Part shown: in pieces, positions 1 through 7,058 of the stretch
How the letters are laid out: every line of letters begins with the position of its first letter
How positions within the stretch are numbered: the first letter of the stretch is position 1
The notes under the pieces: model-generated
What the model was told of the DNA's origin: nothing
Database searches by the model: none
What the model saw: only the letters and a program-made list of their open reading frames with translations
Source of the DNA: DASWUD01 sp036401755
GTDB taxonomy: Bacteria > Pseudomonadota > Gammaproteobacteria > Thiohalomonadales > Thiohalomonadaceae
Direction: 5' to 3'
DNA length: 15,049 bases
Assembly: GCA_036401755.1 (NCBI GenBank)
Contig: DASWUD010000251.1
Coordinates: 1-15,049 of the forward strand
Position numbers and translations under genes: made by a program

Positions 1-21
1 CTCGGTATAACTCTTTTCCCG

Positions 22-27
22 TATAAT
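22..27 (+). promoter_or_regulatory. Candidate -10 box upstream of the cNMP/rhodanese gene
   Basis: A perfect TATAAT lies 165 bp before the first gene. The matching -35 would fall at or beyond the window edge, so it cannot be checked. Just downstream are a short inverted repeat GCTCA/TGAGC (30-42) and a looser TTGATA/TATCAA pair (52-57, 71-76). All of these could be chance in AT-rich leader DNA. Nothing else was recognised in positions 1-192. Confidence 0.25.
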
Positions 28-192
28 GGGCTCAGCGTGAGCTTTGTTAGATTGATAACAGATCAGAAAATATCAAATACTGTGCGGCAATTCAGGAAAA
101 AAGTTCGGCTATCGTCCATTTAACTTGACCTGCGTTCCGCATGCCGTCATTAATAGACCTTACATCATCCAGATTACGCGCCTACGCTACCG

Positions 193-1254
193 ATGAGTAC
201 AAAACAACAGATCGACAGCAGATATCTCCGCCTCCTGGTTCCGATGTGCGAGCTTACTCAAGAGAACCTCTTGGACCTGGCGAGCAAGACCTACATCGAG
301 GAGCTCCCCAAGGGAAAAAGTCTGTTCAAGAAGGGTGATAACGACAACTTCTCCTACTACATCATTCAGGGGGATGTGGCACTCATCTCGGGAAGCGAAC
401 CCGACAAGCTCCTCTCCGGAGGCACTGCGCAATCACGCTTCCCCCTCGACCACCATCGCCCGCGCCAAGCCTCGGCCATCACCCAGACCGACATCCGCTA
501 TATTCGCATCGACAATGACCTGCTCGACATCCTTCTTACCTGGGATCAGAACGCCACCTATCGGGTCGATGAGCTCGAAAATAGTGACGATGATGACAAC
601 GACTGGATGAGTCAGATGTTGCGTTCCGAGATCTTTCACCGTATTCCAGCGGGCAACATCCAGGCGGTCTTCATGCGTATGGAGGCGATCAGCGTCAAGG
701 CGGGTGAAAACGTCATCACCCAGGGGGAAGATGGCGACTACTACTATTTCATCCGCAAGGGGCGCTGTGTGGTCAACCACACCGCCACCAGCGGCAAGGT
801 GATCAAGCTGGCAGAGCTGGATGCCGGGCAGGGTTTCGGTGAAGAGGCGCTGATCTCTGGTGCCAAGCGCAACGCCACCATTACCATGCTGACCGATGGC
901 TCGCTGATGCGCCTGGCTAAGCAGCATTTCGACGAGCTGCTCAAGGCGCCAGTGCTGCGAAGCTTCACCTTTGATCAAGCCAAACAGAAGGTGCACGAGG
1001 GGGCCGTCTGGCTCGACGTGCGCCTGGAAAGCGAACACAAGAATGTCGCCATCCCCGGCAGCGTCAACATTCCCCTCTATCTGTTGCGCCACAAGGCCGC
1101 CACGCTGGACAAGAGCAAACAGTATGTTGTCTATTGTGACACGGGGAGGCGCAGCTCCTCTGCTGCCTATCTGCTCAGCGAACGCGGTATTAATGCTGCG
1201 GTGCTCAGCGGCGGCTTGATGAGTCTCAAGCAGGGGCAGGCCGCTGCCGGCTAG
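193..1254 (+). CDS. Double cyclic nucleotide-binding domain protein with C-terminal rhodanese domain
   Basis: A 353-residue soluble protein. Residues about 13-115 resemble a degenerate cNMP-binding beta-barrel. Residues about 145-250 form a second one with a well-kept phosphate-binding cassette, FGEEALISGAKRNATI (215-230), including the Arg that normally contacts the cyclic phosphate. Residues about 258-350 are a rhodanese domain with the active-site loop CDTGRR starting at Cys315, which can carry a persulfide. There is an acidic linker around 127-137 and no DNA-binding helix-turn-helix, so it is not a CRP-type transcription factor. The likely role, by inference, is ligand-gated sulfur transfer or sensing. 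The ATG at 193 lacks a clear Shine-Dalgarno, so the start is the least certain point. The gene stands alone, convergent with tatD. Confidence 0.85.
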   Translation: MSTKQQIDSRYLRLLVPMCELTQENLLDLASKTYIEELPKGKSLFKKGDNDNFSYYIIQGDVALISGSEPDKLLSGGTAQSRFPLDHHRPRQASAITQTDIRYIRIDNDLLDILLTWDQNATYRVDELENSDDDDNDWMSQMLRSEIFHRIPAGNIQAVFMRMEAISVKAGENVITQGEDGDYYYFIRKGRCVVNHTATSGKVIKLAELDAGQGFGEEALISGAKRNATITMLTDGSLMRLAKQHFDELLKAPVLRSFTFDQAKQKVHEGAVWLDVRLESEHKNVAIPGSVNIPLYLLRHKAATLDKSKQYVVYCDTGRRSSSAAYLLSERGINAAVLSGGLMSLKQGQAAAG

Positions 1255-1330
1255 CCCCCTCCTACTTCGGCGCCCACTGCATACAGTGCTGCGATAAAAC
1301 GGCCGCGCTTCTTCCTTCTAAATATGGGCT

Positions 1331-1353
1331 TTGGCAAAGGCCAAGCTTGCCAA
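1331..1353. other. Hairpin between convergent genes
   Basis: Perfect 7-bp inverted repeat TTGGCAA/TTGCCAA with a 9-nt loop, located between the stop of the cNMP/rhodanese gene (1254) and the stop of tatD (1381). There is no T-run on either side, so it is not a classic intrinsic terminator. It may still protect or end the 3' ends of the two converging transcripts. The rest of 1255-1380 shows nothing recognisable. Confidence 0.3.
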
Positions 1354-1380
1354 GGAATGTTCCGTGAACGAGTTCGGGAT

Positions 1381-2151
1381 TTAGAGTTGGAACAACCGCC
1401 TGAAATTGCTGCTGGTCTGTTGCGCAACCATTTCGAGAGAAACACCGCGCAACTGTGCGATGAACTCCGCGACATCACGCACGTAGGCGGGCTCGTTGGG
1501 CTTGCCACGATGGGGGATCGGGGCCAGATAGGGGGCATCGGTCTCCACCAGCAAACGGTCCGCCGGGATATGTTGTGCCACCTCCTGTAATGCGGCGGCG
1601 TTGCGAAAGGTGACGATGCCGGAGAAGGAGATGAGAAAGCCAAGCGCCATGGCGCGTTCTGCCGTGGCCCTATCCTCGACGAAGCAATGCATGATGCCGC
1701 CCACCTCCCCTGCCCGCTCCTCTTCGAGAATGCGCAAGGTATCCGCGCGTGCCTCGCGCGAGTGGATGATGAGCGGTTTGCCGCTGAGTTTCGCCGCGCT
1801 GATGTGGCGGCGGAAACGGTCGCGCTGCCATTCCAGATCGCCTTCACTGCGGAAATAGTCGAGTCCGGTCTCACCGATGGCAATCACCTTGGGGTGAGCG
1901 GCCAGGCTGACCAACTCATCAATGGTCGGATCGTGCCCTTCGGTTTCATTGGGGTGAACCCCCACCGAGGCGTAAACCTCTGCATAGCGTTCGGCAATGG
2001 CGCGTACCGCGGGAAAGTTTTCCATGTTGATGCTCACGCAGAGCATCAGCTCCACACCGCGCTGGTGGGCGTGTTCAATGGCGCCGTCGAGATTGCCGCC
2101 ATAGGGGGTCAGTTCGAGGCGATCCAGATGACAGTGAGAGTCGATGAGCAT
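1381..2151 (-). CDS. tatD: TatD-family metal-dependent hydrolase (DNase)
   Basis: 256 residues, the usual length for the TatD/YcfH/YjjV amidohydrolase-fold nucleases. Metal-ligand motifs are all present: HxH at His6/His8, Glu94 in GETGLDYF, His130 in IIHSRE, His155 in MHCF, and Asp205 in ETDAPYL. The family hydrolyses DNA 3' ends in the cytoplasm. The closest subgroup is probably YcfH, because it follows the tmk-holB-pilZ genes as ycfH follows holB in enterobacteria. The ATG at 2151 is preceded by GGAG at about 6 nt. A strong terminator sits immediately upstream, so expression either depends on read-through or uses a promoter inside pilZ. Which of the several TatD paralogues it is cannot be fixed from sequence alone. 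Confidence 0.93.
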   Translation of the reverse strand: MLIDSHCHLDRLELTPYGGNLDGAIEHAHQRGVELMLCVSINMENFPAVRAIAERYAEVYASVGVHPNETEGHDPTIDELVSLAAHPKVIAIGETGLDYFRSEGDLEWQRDRFRRHISAAKLSGKPLIIHSREARADTLRILEEERAGEVGGIMHCFVEDRATAERAMALGFLISFSGIVTFRNAAALQEVAQHIPADRLLVETDAPYLAPIPHRGKPNEPAYVRDVAEFIAQLRGVSLEMVAQQTSSNFRRLFQL

Positions 2152-2161
2152 GGGCTCTCCA

Positions 2162-2198
2162 GAAAAACAAAGCCGCGTCAGGACGTCCCGGACGCGGC
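2162..2198 (-). terminator. Rho-independent terminator after pilZ
   Basis: Read on the minus strand: a perfect 8-bp stem GCCGCGTC/GACGCGGC with an 11-nt loop that itself contains GGACGTCC, followed directly by TTTGTTTTT. It lies 22 nt past the pilZ stop and ends only about 11 nt before the tatD start codon, overlapping the tatD leader. It should separate tmk-holB-pilZ from tatD or limit tatD expression. Confidence 0.85.
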
Positions 2199-2219
2199 GC
2201 GATGGTGCGAATTCTTTGC

Positions 2220-2576
2220 TTACATCGTGTGGGTCTGGCGATCGGACTTGAGGGCGCCGGCCAGATAGGTTTCGATCTTGCTGCGTGCGGCACCGCCATC
2301 CTGATCGCTGAACTGGACACCGATCCCGGCGGCGCGATTACCCTGTGCCCCCTTGGGAGAGATCCAGACGATCTTGCCCGCCACTGGCAGCTTCTCGGTC
2401 TCTTCCATCAGCGTCAGCAGCATGAAGACCTCATCCCCCAGCTTGTAGTCCTTGCTGGTGGGAATGAACAGACCTCCATTCTTGACGAAGGGCATGTAGG
2501 CGGCGTAAAGCGCCCCCTTGTCCTTGATGCTGAGGGAGAGGATGCCCTGACGGGGATTCATGGCGGCTGGATTCAT
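2220..2576 (-). CDS. pilZ: Type IV pilus assembly protein PilZ
   Basis: 118 residues, matching the founder PilZ of type IV pilus biogenesis (about 118 residues) rather than c-di-GMP effectors. Residues 9-15 read RQGILSL where canonical PilZ domains carry RxxxR. The second motif is KNGGLFIPT (32-40) instead of D/NxSxxG, so c-di-GMP binding is not expected. The conserved core GDEVFMLLTLME and GIGVQFSD are present. Known role of the family: a cytoplasmic partner of the pilus assembly ATPase machinery, needed for pilus surface display. It follows holB by 27 nt in the tmk-holB-pilZ order seen across Gammaproteobacteria. The chosen ATG has GGAGGG at about 11 nt; an internal ATG at 2561 is a weaker alternative. 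Confidence 0.92.
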   Translation of the reverse strand: MNPAAMNPRQGILSLSIKDKGALYAAYMPFVKNGGLFIPTSKDYKLGDEVFMLLTLMEETEKLPVAGKIVWISPKGAQGNRAAGIGVQFSDQDGGAARSKIETYLAGALKSDRQTHTM

Positions 2577-2603
2577 GGGTGCGGTGCCCTCCGGCGTCCT
2601 GCG

Positions 2604-3605
2604 CTATCGTTTCGAGGTTGCTGGCCACTCGACCAGCAGCTCTTCAAGCAGCAACTGGGGATTGGCCGGTCCTTTCACCTGAACAAGGGTATGGTGAAGT
2701 CTGTCGAGCAAACGGTGCAAGGATACCAAATCCATACTACCTGCCAAGCTTTGCAGCAGTGGCTTTTGATCGGGATTGTGCAGTATGTCCGCCGCGCCGG
2801 CGGCGAGACGAGCCACATCGAGCAGCAGTGACTGGAGCCAGTGGAGGGACTCGGCGGCCCCCTGCTGCTGCCAGCGTGCGGCGATGGCGATCGGATCGCC
2901 GCCCTTGTGCGCCAGCGTGGCGATATCGCCTAACACTGCCGCTCGATAGTCAAGACGCCCCTCCTCCGCTAGTGCCACAGCCTTGAGCGGCAAGCCCCCC
3001 GAGAGGGCGTGCAGCAGCCCGGCCTGAGCGGGATCGGGCAACTGTTCGCGCAGCCAGGGCAAGGCGAGCGGCTCCGCCACCGGCGTAAAGAGCTGTTTCT
3101 GGCAGCGGCTGCGAATAGTCGCCAGCAGCGAGGCGGGTTGATCACTGCAGAGGATGAGGAAGCTGCCCGGCGTGGGCTCTTCCAGGGTCTTGAGCAGGGC
3201 ATTGGCAGCGGCGGGTGTCATCGCATCAGCCGGCTCCAGTACCACCACCTTGTGGCTGCCATAGTGGCTCTTCAAGGTGATAAAGGTGGCGAGTTCGCGG
3301 ATCTGGTCGATGCCGATGGTACGCTTCTCCTCCTCCGGGCGCAGATGCAGATAGTCGGGATGGTTGCCTGCGGCGAAGAGGCGGCAGGCGTGGCATTCAC
3401 CACATGCCGAGGTGCCGCCAGCGGGGTGTTCGCACAGCAGCGAGAGGGCCAGGAGATCCGCCAGATGGCGCTTGCCGACACCGGCAGGACCGGCAAAGAG
3501 CAGTGCGTGCGGCAGGCGCCCCTCCGCCAGGCGCGCGGCGAGCGCTTCCCAGATGGCTCTCTGCCAGGGATAGGGAACGCCCCGGCGATTAGCCACGTCG
3601 GGCAT
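2604..3605 (-). CDS. holB: DNA polymerase III delta-prime subunit
   Basis: 333 residues with this start; E. coli HolB is 334. It is an AAA+ clamp-loader subunit that helps load the beta clamp on primed DNA. Numbered from the ATG at 3605: P-loop-like GPAGVGKR (39-46), zinc module Cys58, Cys68, Cys71 and Cys74 (CGECHAC), the segment ALLKTLEEP, and the clamp-loader SRC motif in IRSRCQK. The Walker A lysine is present, whereas I recall the E. coli protein has a degenerate P-loop. The reading frame is open further upstream, with another ATG at 3617 (337 residues). The start at 3605 is chosen because it gives the family N-terminus ending in PYPWQ and overlaps the end of tmk by only 17 nt, which suggests translational coupling. 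Confidence 0.93.
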   Translation of the reverse strand: MPDVANRRGVPYPWQRAIWEALAARLAEGRLPHALLFAGPAGVGKRHLADLLALSLLCEHPAGGTSACGECHACRLFAAGNHPDYLHLRPEEEKRTIGIDQIRELATFITLKSHYGSHKVVVLEPADAMTPAAANALLKTLEEPTPGSFLILCSDQPASLLATIRSRCQKQLFTPVAEPLALPWLREQLPDPAQAGLLHALSGGLPLKAVALAEEGRLDYRAAVLGDIATLAHKGGDPIAIAARWQQQGAAESLHWLQSLLLDVARLAAGAADILHNPDQKPLLQSLAGSMDLVSLHRLLDRLHHTLVQVKGPANPQLLLEELLVEWPATSKR

Positions 3606-4224
3606 CCGTAACGACATCGGTGAGCACCCGAGCGATCTGCTGCTGTACCTCGACAAGGGTGGTGGAGGCATCGATCACCCGGTAGCGCTGCGGGGCCTCA
3701 CGGGCTTGCTGCAGATAGCCCTCGCGCACCCGCTCAAAGAACGCCAACTGTTCGCGCTCAAAGCGATCCGGCTCACCGCGGTTGCTGGCGCGTTCCAGAC
3801 CAAGCGAAACCGGCACATCGAGAAACAGCGTGAGATCGGGGCGCAGCTGACCCTGTACCCACTGCTCCAGCAGGGCAATGCGCTCACGGGAGATGCCGCG
3901 GCCGGCCCCCTGATAGGCGTAGGTAGCGTCGGTGAAGCGATCGCACAACACCCATTTGCCGGCGTCGAGGGCGGGAATGATCAATTCGGCGAGATGCTGG
4001 GCGCGCGCGGCGAACATCAGCAGCAGTTCGGTATCGCTGCTCATGCTAGTGTTGCGGTGATCGAGCAGCAGTGCGCGGAGTGCTTCGCCAAGGGGCGTGC
4101 CCCCCGGTTCGCGGGTAACCACCAGATCGATCCCCTGCCCTGTCAGCCAATCACGGATATAGGTGAGATTGGTGCTTTTACCGCTCCCCTCGCTGCCTTC
4201 GAGGGTGATGAACTTGCCACGCAT
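3589..4224 (-). CDS. tmk: Thymidylate kinase
   Basis: 211 residues, normal for bacterial TMPK (about 205-215). It phosphorylates dTMP to dTDP for DNA synthesis. Motifs: P-loop GSEGSGKST (10-18), TREPGGTPLGE (37-47), DRFTDATYAYQGAGRG (95-110) covering the DRF/Y base-binding motif, and a LID-like segment with RASNRGEPDRFE (145-156). The E. coli-type arginine-containing LID matches this last segment. First gene of the tmk-holB-pilZ unit. The Shine-Dalgarno (AGGG) is modest, with a hairpin 28 nt upstream. Confidence 0.96.
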   Translation of the reverse strand: MRGKFITLEGSEGSGKSTNLTYIRDWLTGQGIDLVVTREPGGTPLGEALRALLLDHRNTSMSSDTELLLMFAARAQHLAELIIPALDAGKWVLCDRFTDATYAYQGAGRGISRERIALLEQWVQGQLRPDLTLFLDVPVSLGLERASNRGEPDRFEREQLAFFERVREGYLQQAREAPQRYRVIDASTTLVEVQQQIARVLTDVVTDARRG

Positions 4225-4251
4225 GCGCTACTGCCCTGTTCTGCTGGAACC

Positions 4252-4272
4252 GGCCATCCTACCGGAATGGCC
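4252..4272 (-). other. Hairpin between the unknown gene and tmk
   Basis: Inverted repeat GGCCAT/ATGGCC (6 bp) with partial further pairing inside, in the 70-nt gap between the stop at 4295 and the tmk start at 4224. No U-tract follows on the minus strand, so a true intrinsic terminator is unlikely. It could act as an mRNA-processing or attenuation structure. Function not established. Confidence 0.3.
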
Positions 4273-4294
4273 TTGGCATCGGCAATCAGCGTGG

Positions 4295-4897
4295 CTATTC
4301 GCCACTGCTCTGTGAGGGCGCCGGAGTCTCACTCGTATCCTCGACGCTGCGGCTCTCCAGCAGCGGATCAAGCCCGCGGCGCAAGGTCTTGACCAGCTCC
4401 GGTGCCACCACCTCCATTACCTGTTCCTTGACCCACTTGTTCTGGCTGCCCCCCATCAGGGTCTCCACCTGATCGCCCAGGTAGCGCAGCATGGGGTAGC
4501 TGGGAGCCCCATCCACCAGCGAAAACTCGGCATAACCATCGAGCCGCTGATTGAGTGTGTCGATGAACGCCGCCTGATAGTCGCCCGGGCCAAGCTCATC
4601 CACCCGGTTCTCCACCATGGTATTGATCAGGTGGTGCGCCACCAGCGAGGTGAACTGCTGGCGCGCTTCCTCGTCCAACTGTTCGTAGGCCACGCGATCG
4701 GCCAATTGCAGCAGGAAGATGACGTACTCGCCAATGACATCGAGCAGCTGACCGTTGTCACGGAAATTGAAACCGTCGTTGTACATCTTGTTGGCCGTGG
4801 TGGATGCCATCTTCCAGATGTTGAATCCCATCGCACCGGCGATCTGTTCAAGCGATTTGGGGCGGGACTTGTCGTGCCAACGGCTCTTGATACGCAC
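4295..4897 (-). CDS. Conserved-looking protein of unknown function
   Basis: 200 residues, not recognised. It is predicted soluble and mostly helical: a basic N-terminus (RIKSRWHDKSRPKS), a long helical middle (FLLQLADRVAYEQLDEEARQQF), and a Ser/Pro/Glu-rich tail after residue about 180 that is probably disordered. No signal peptide, membrane segment or catalytic motif is apparent. The start is set at the GTG at 4897 because GAGGT sits 5 nt before it. The two TTG codons upstream (4912, 4909) would place this ribosome-binding site inside the gene. It is the first gene on this strand ahead of tmk and divergent from the gene at 5014. Codon use fits its neighbours, so it is likely a real gene. Confidence 0.75.
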   Translation of the reverse strand: MRIKSRWHDKSRPKSLEQIAGAMGFNIWKMASTTANKMYNDGFNFRDNGQLLDVIGEYVIFLLQLADRVAYEQLDEEARQQFTSLVAHHLINTMVENRVDELGPGDYQAAFIDTLNQRLDGYAEFSLVDGAPSYPMLRYLGDQVETLMGGSQNKWVKEQVMEVVAPELVKTLRRGLDPLLESRSVEDTSETPAPSQSSGE

Positions 4898-4935
4898 TTG
4901 ATACCTCAACAATATTTAAAAACGTAGTCTGCCAT

Positions 4936-4951
4936 CGAACGATTCCGTTCG
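4936..4951. promoter_or_regulatory. Palindrome in a divergent intergenic region
   Basis: Perfect inverted repeat CGAACG-ATTC-CGTTCG between the divergent genes starting at 4897 (-) and 5014 (+). It is centred about 46 nt upstream of the GTG on the minus side. It could be an operator shared by both promoters or a leader hairpin. No convincing -35/-10 pair was found on either strand here, although TTGACT occurs at 4961 on the plus strand without a good -10. Confidence 0.3.
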
Positions 4952-5013
4952 CGGCAAATATTGACTATTCTACTCAACATTAACCACTCCCACAATTGAT
5001 GATAAGGACGGCG

Positions 5014-6069
5014 ATGACGAACACAAGCGTGGCCTGGCTTGCCGGGTTGGTGGCCGACGTGCAGCACAACTGTCACATCTCCGATGCGCAGCACGCGCGC
5101 AACTATTCGCTCTGCATTTACCTGCTCAAGATGCGCGAGTTTTATCGCTGGGAGCAGGGTTACCCATTTCGCACCCCTTTGCCCAAGGAGCAGCTCGGTG
5201 CCTGGCTGAGCGAACGCGAAACGCTTTGGGAGGGACTGGAATCCTCCGACTTCACGCCGTTGCGCATCGAATCCGCGCCTCTGGCGCCCTTTGACAACCA
5301 CACCATCAATCTGCAGCTGGTGAAAGAGGGCTGGGTCTACAGCGGCGGTTACGTGGGGCCCAAGCCCCACTTCTTCCTCGCCGAACTGGAGCAGGTCGAG
5401 CACCGCCACGATACCACGATCTATGTCGCCGGCCGGGAGCTGGCCCGCGAGCTGACGGCGCCCCCGGCCATGAGCCTCGGGAACACTATCTTTCTGCGGC
5501 GTGAATCTCTACGCAGAATGATCTGGGAGAAACTTGAGGAGTGGGGCTGGGGTGATGCCGAGCGCCCCATTGCCCGCAGTGTTGCCCGCTACGATTTCCG
5601 GCACGATTTCGAGCAGGCGCTCGATGCCATGACCAGCGACGAGCTTGAGACGCTGCTGCAGCACGAGCTGGGCGAGATCGAGGTGGGTTTCGAACTGGGA
5701 GGGCAATGGGAGGAGATGCTCGCTGCACTGCCGCACTCGCGTGCCGAATATCAGTTGCGCGCCATCCGTGACCATCTGGTCGATTGCCGCTACACCCTGC
5801 CGTGGCTGCTGGATGAGGGGCGCGAATCGTCGCTGCACTTCTTCATGGCCAACTACAGCGCGTTACGGCGCGAGATATTTCCCGAGCTGGAGCAGGCCTA
5901 TCGGCACTGGGTATCAGGGGGTACCCTCCAGCCACTGAAAGCCACACTGCTCAGTGGTGCCGATCGCTGGTACGCCGAAGCCGAGCAGGCCCTGCAGCTG
6001 TTTCGGCAGTACGGGGAAGACACCGCGCGACTCGTCGCGCTCTATTCAGAAGGCAAGCCGGCGGACTGA
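5014..6069 (+). CDS. Uncharacterised conserved protein, possibly Sfum_1244-like
   Basis: 351 residues, soluble, with no signal peptide or membrane segment. The N-terminus has an ADVQHNCHISDAQHA stretch (14-28) followed by LCIYLLKMREFYRWEQGYPF. From memory this resembles a family named after Sfum_1244 of the sulfate reducer Syntrophobacter; I cannot confirm that by search. The C-terminal half is helical and rich in Trp, Glu and Arg (EKLEEWGWGDAERP). His, Cys and Asp residues in the N-terminal stretch could be functional, but no known fold is assigned. The start at the ATG at 5014 is supported by AAGGA 5 nt upstream; the earlier ATG at 4999 has no ribosome-binding site. Its last 28 bp overlap, tail to tail, the FHA gene on the other strand. 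Confidence 0.8.
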   Translation: MTNTSVAWLAGLVADVQHNCHISDAQHARNYSLCIYLLKMREFYRWEQGYPFRTPLPKEQLGAWLSERETLWEGLESSDFTPLRIESAPLAPFDNHTINLQLVKEGWVYSGGYVGPKPHFFLAELEQVEHRHDTTIYVAGRELARELTAPPAMSLGNTIFLRRESLRRMIWEKLEEWGWGDAERPIARSVARYDFRHDFEQALDAMTSDELETLLQHELGEIEVGFELGGQWEEMLAALPHSRAEYQLRAIRDHLVDCRYTLPWLLDEGRESSLHFFMANYSALRREIFPELEQAYRHWVSGGTLQPLKATLLSGADRWYAEAEQALQLFRQYGEDTARLVALYSEGKPAD

Positions 6070-7058
6070 AATGGCGCATTGTTCCCCTCCCCACCAAGCT
6101 CAGTCTCGACCTCATCCCTGAGTTGTTCGGCCGAGGCAAAGAATCCCTCGACCGATTTGCTCTTCACCATCTGCACGGCGGGTGGTTTGAGGAGGGTGGA
6201 GAAGGTCGGGCTGGCGCTAAACTCCTTCGCATCAAAATACTCATCGAGTGCAACGAGCCCTGAAATACTCAAGGCGATCACGACCGAGATCGCCAGCAAG
6301 CGCCGCCTGCCCTGTTCCGAACTAAGGCGTAGACTCCAGTAGAACAGCAAGGTCAGGCCAGCTACAGAGATCAGGCGACTGACGATCTCAAACGGCCACT
6401 CCAGGGCATAGCCGAACTTCAAAAAATCGAGAATGGAGTCCGCGAGATAGAGCGCCAGGATCACGGAGACCAGAATGGTGACGTGGCTGAAAAAAGCAAA
6501 GCGATGCAGTGTGATACGCGACACCATCGACCAGACGGCTGCCCACCCGGCTACGGCGATCACTACCGGAAGCTGCTCACTGAAAAAATAGCGGCCAGAG
6601 TCGAAGCTGGTATAGCTGTTGAGATAACCGGTAATCATCATCACCAGCGCGGCCAGCAACACGATGGAAATGTTTATTGGCAACGAACGCGGTGGCCATT
6701 CGCCTGCACGGTGGAAAGACGCCGCATCGAGGCGGGCGGGTTCGAGTGGCTCCCCCGGGAGCCTGAGGCGGACCGACGTATGACCCAACCGCAACGGCTT
6801 GCCATCCAGCTTTATCTGGCTGACGCGCTTCGGCTCAGCTCCCGCATAGATACCATTGATACTGCCCAGATCATGAGCAACAAGCTCTCCTGCCTCGTTG
6901 CGCGTGATGGTGCAATGGTGGGGACAGACATACGGGTCATCGATGATCAGATCATTGTCCCAGGCCCGGCCAAGCGTGAGAGGAAAGCTGGTTACCTTGA
7001 GCCGATCGATGACGGTTCCTTGTCGATCGCAAACCTCGACAACTGCTACTCTTTCCAT
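6042..7058 (-). CDS. FHA-domain protein with five transmembrane segments
   Basis: 338 residues. The N-terminal FHA domain (about 5-100) has LGRAWDND (29-36), DPYVCPHH (41-48) and DLGSINGIY (63-71), the positions that bind phosphothreonine peptides. The usual Ser of the SxxH motif is Cys45 and the usual Thr after NG is Ile70, so phosphopeptide binding may be altered. A proline-rich linker leads to five hydrophobic segments at roughly 128-146, 162-182, 188-212, 224-243 and 252-271, then a soluble tail of about 65 residues. This places the FHA domain in the cytoplasm if it is not translocated. The start overlaps the end of the protease gene by 13 nt, with GAAGG 8 nt before the ATG, so the two are almost certainly co-translated. 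Partner and signal are unknown. Confidence 0.85.
   Translation of the reverse strand: MERVAVVEVCDRQGTVIDRLKVTSFPLTLGRAWDNDLIIDDPYVCPHHCTITRNEAGELVAHDLGSINGIYAGAEPKRVSQIKLDGKPLRLGHTSVRLRLPGEPLEPARLDAASFHRAGEWPPRSLPINISIVLLAALVMMITGYLNSYTSFDSGRYFFSEQLPVVIAVAGWAAVWSMVSRITLHRFAFFSHVTILVSVILALYLADSILDFLKFGYALEWPFEIVSRLISVAGLTLLFYWSLRLSSEQGRRRLLAISVVIALSISGLVALDEYFDAKEFSASPTFSTLLKPPAVQMVKSKSVEGFFASAEQLRDEVETELGGEGNNAPFQSAGLPSE

Noticed and set aside
52..66. Possible FNR-type box (TTGAT...ATCAG)
   Set aside because: The half-sites are 5 rather than 4 bases apart and the second half-site is imperfect.
433..1092. 219-codon open frame antisense to the cNMP/rhodanese gene
   Set aside because: It fully overlaps a protein with clear cNMP and rhodanese motifs and shows no motif of its own.
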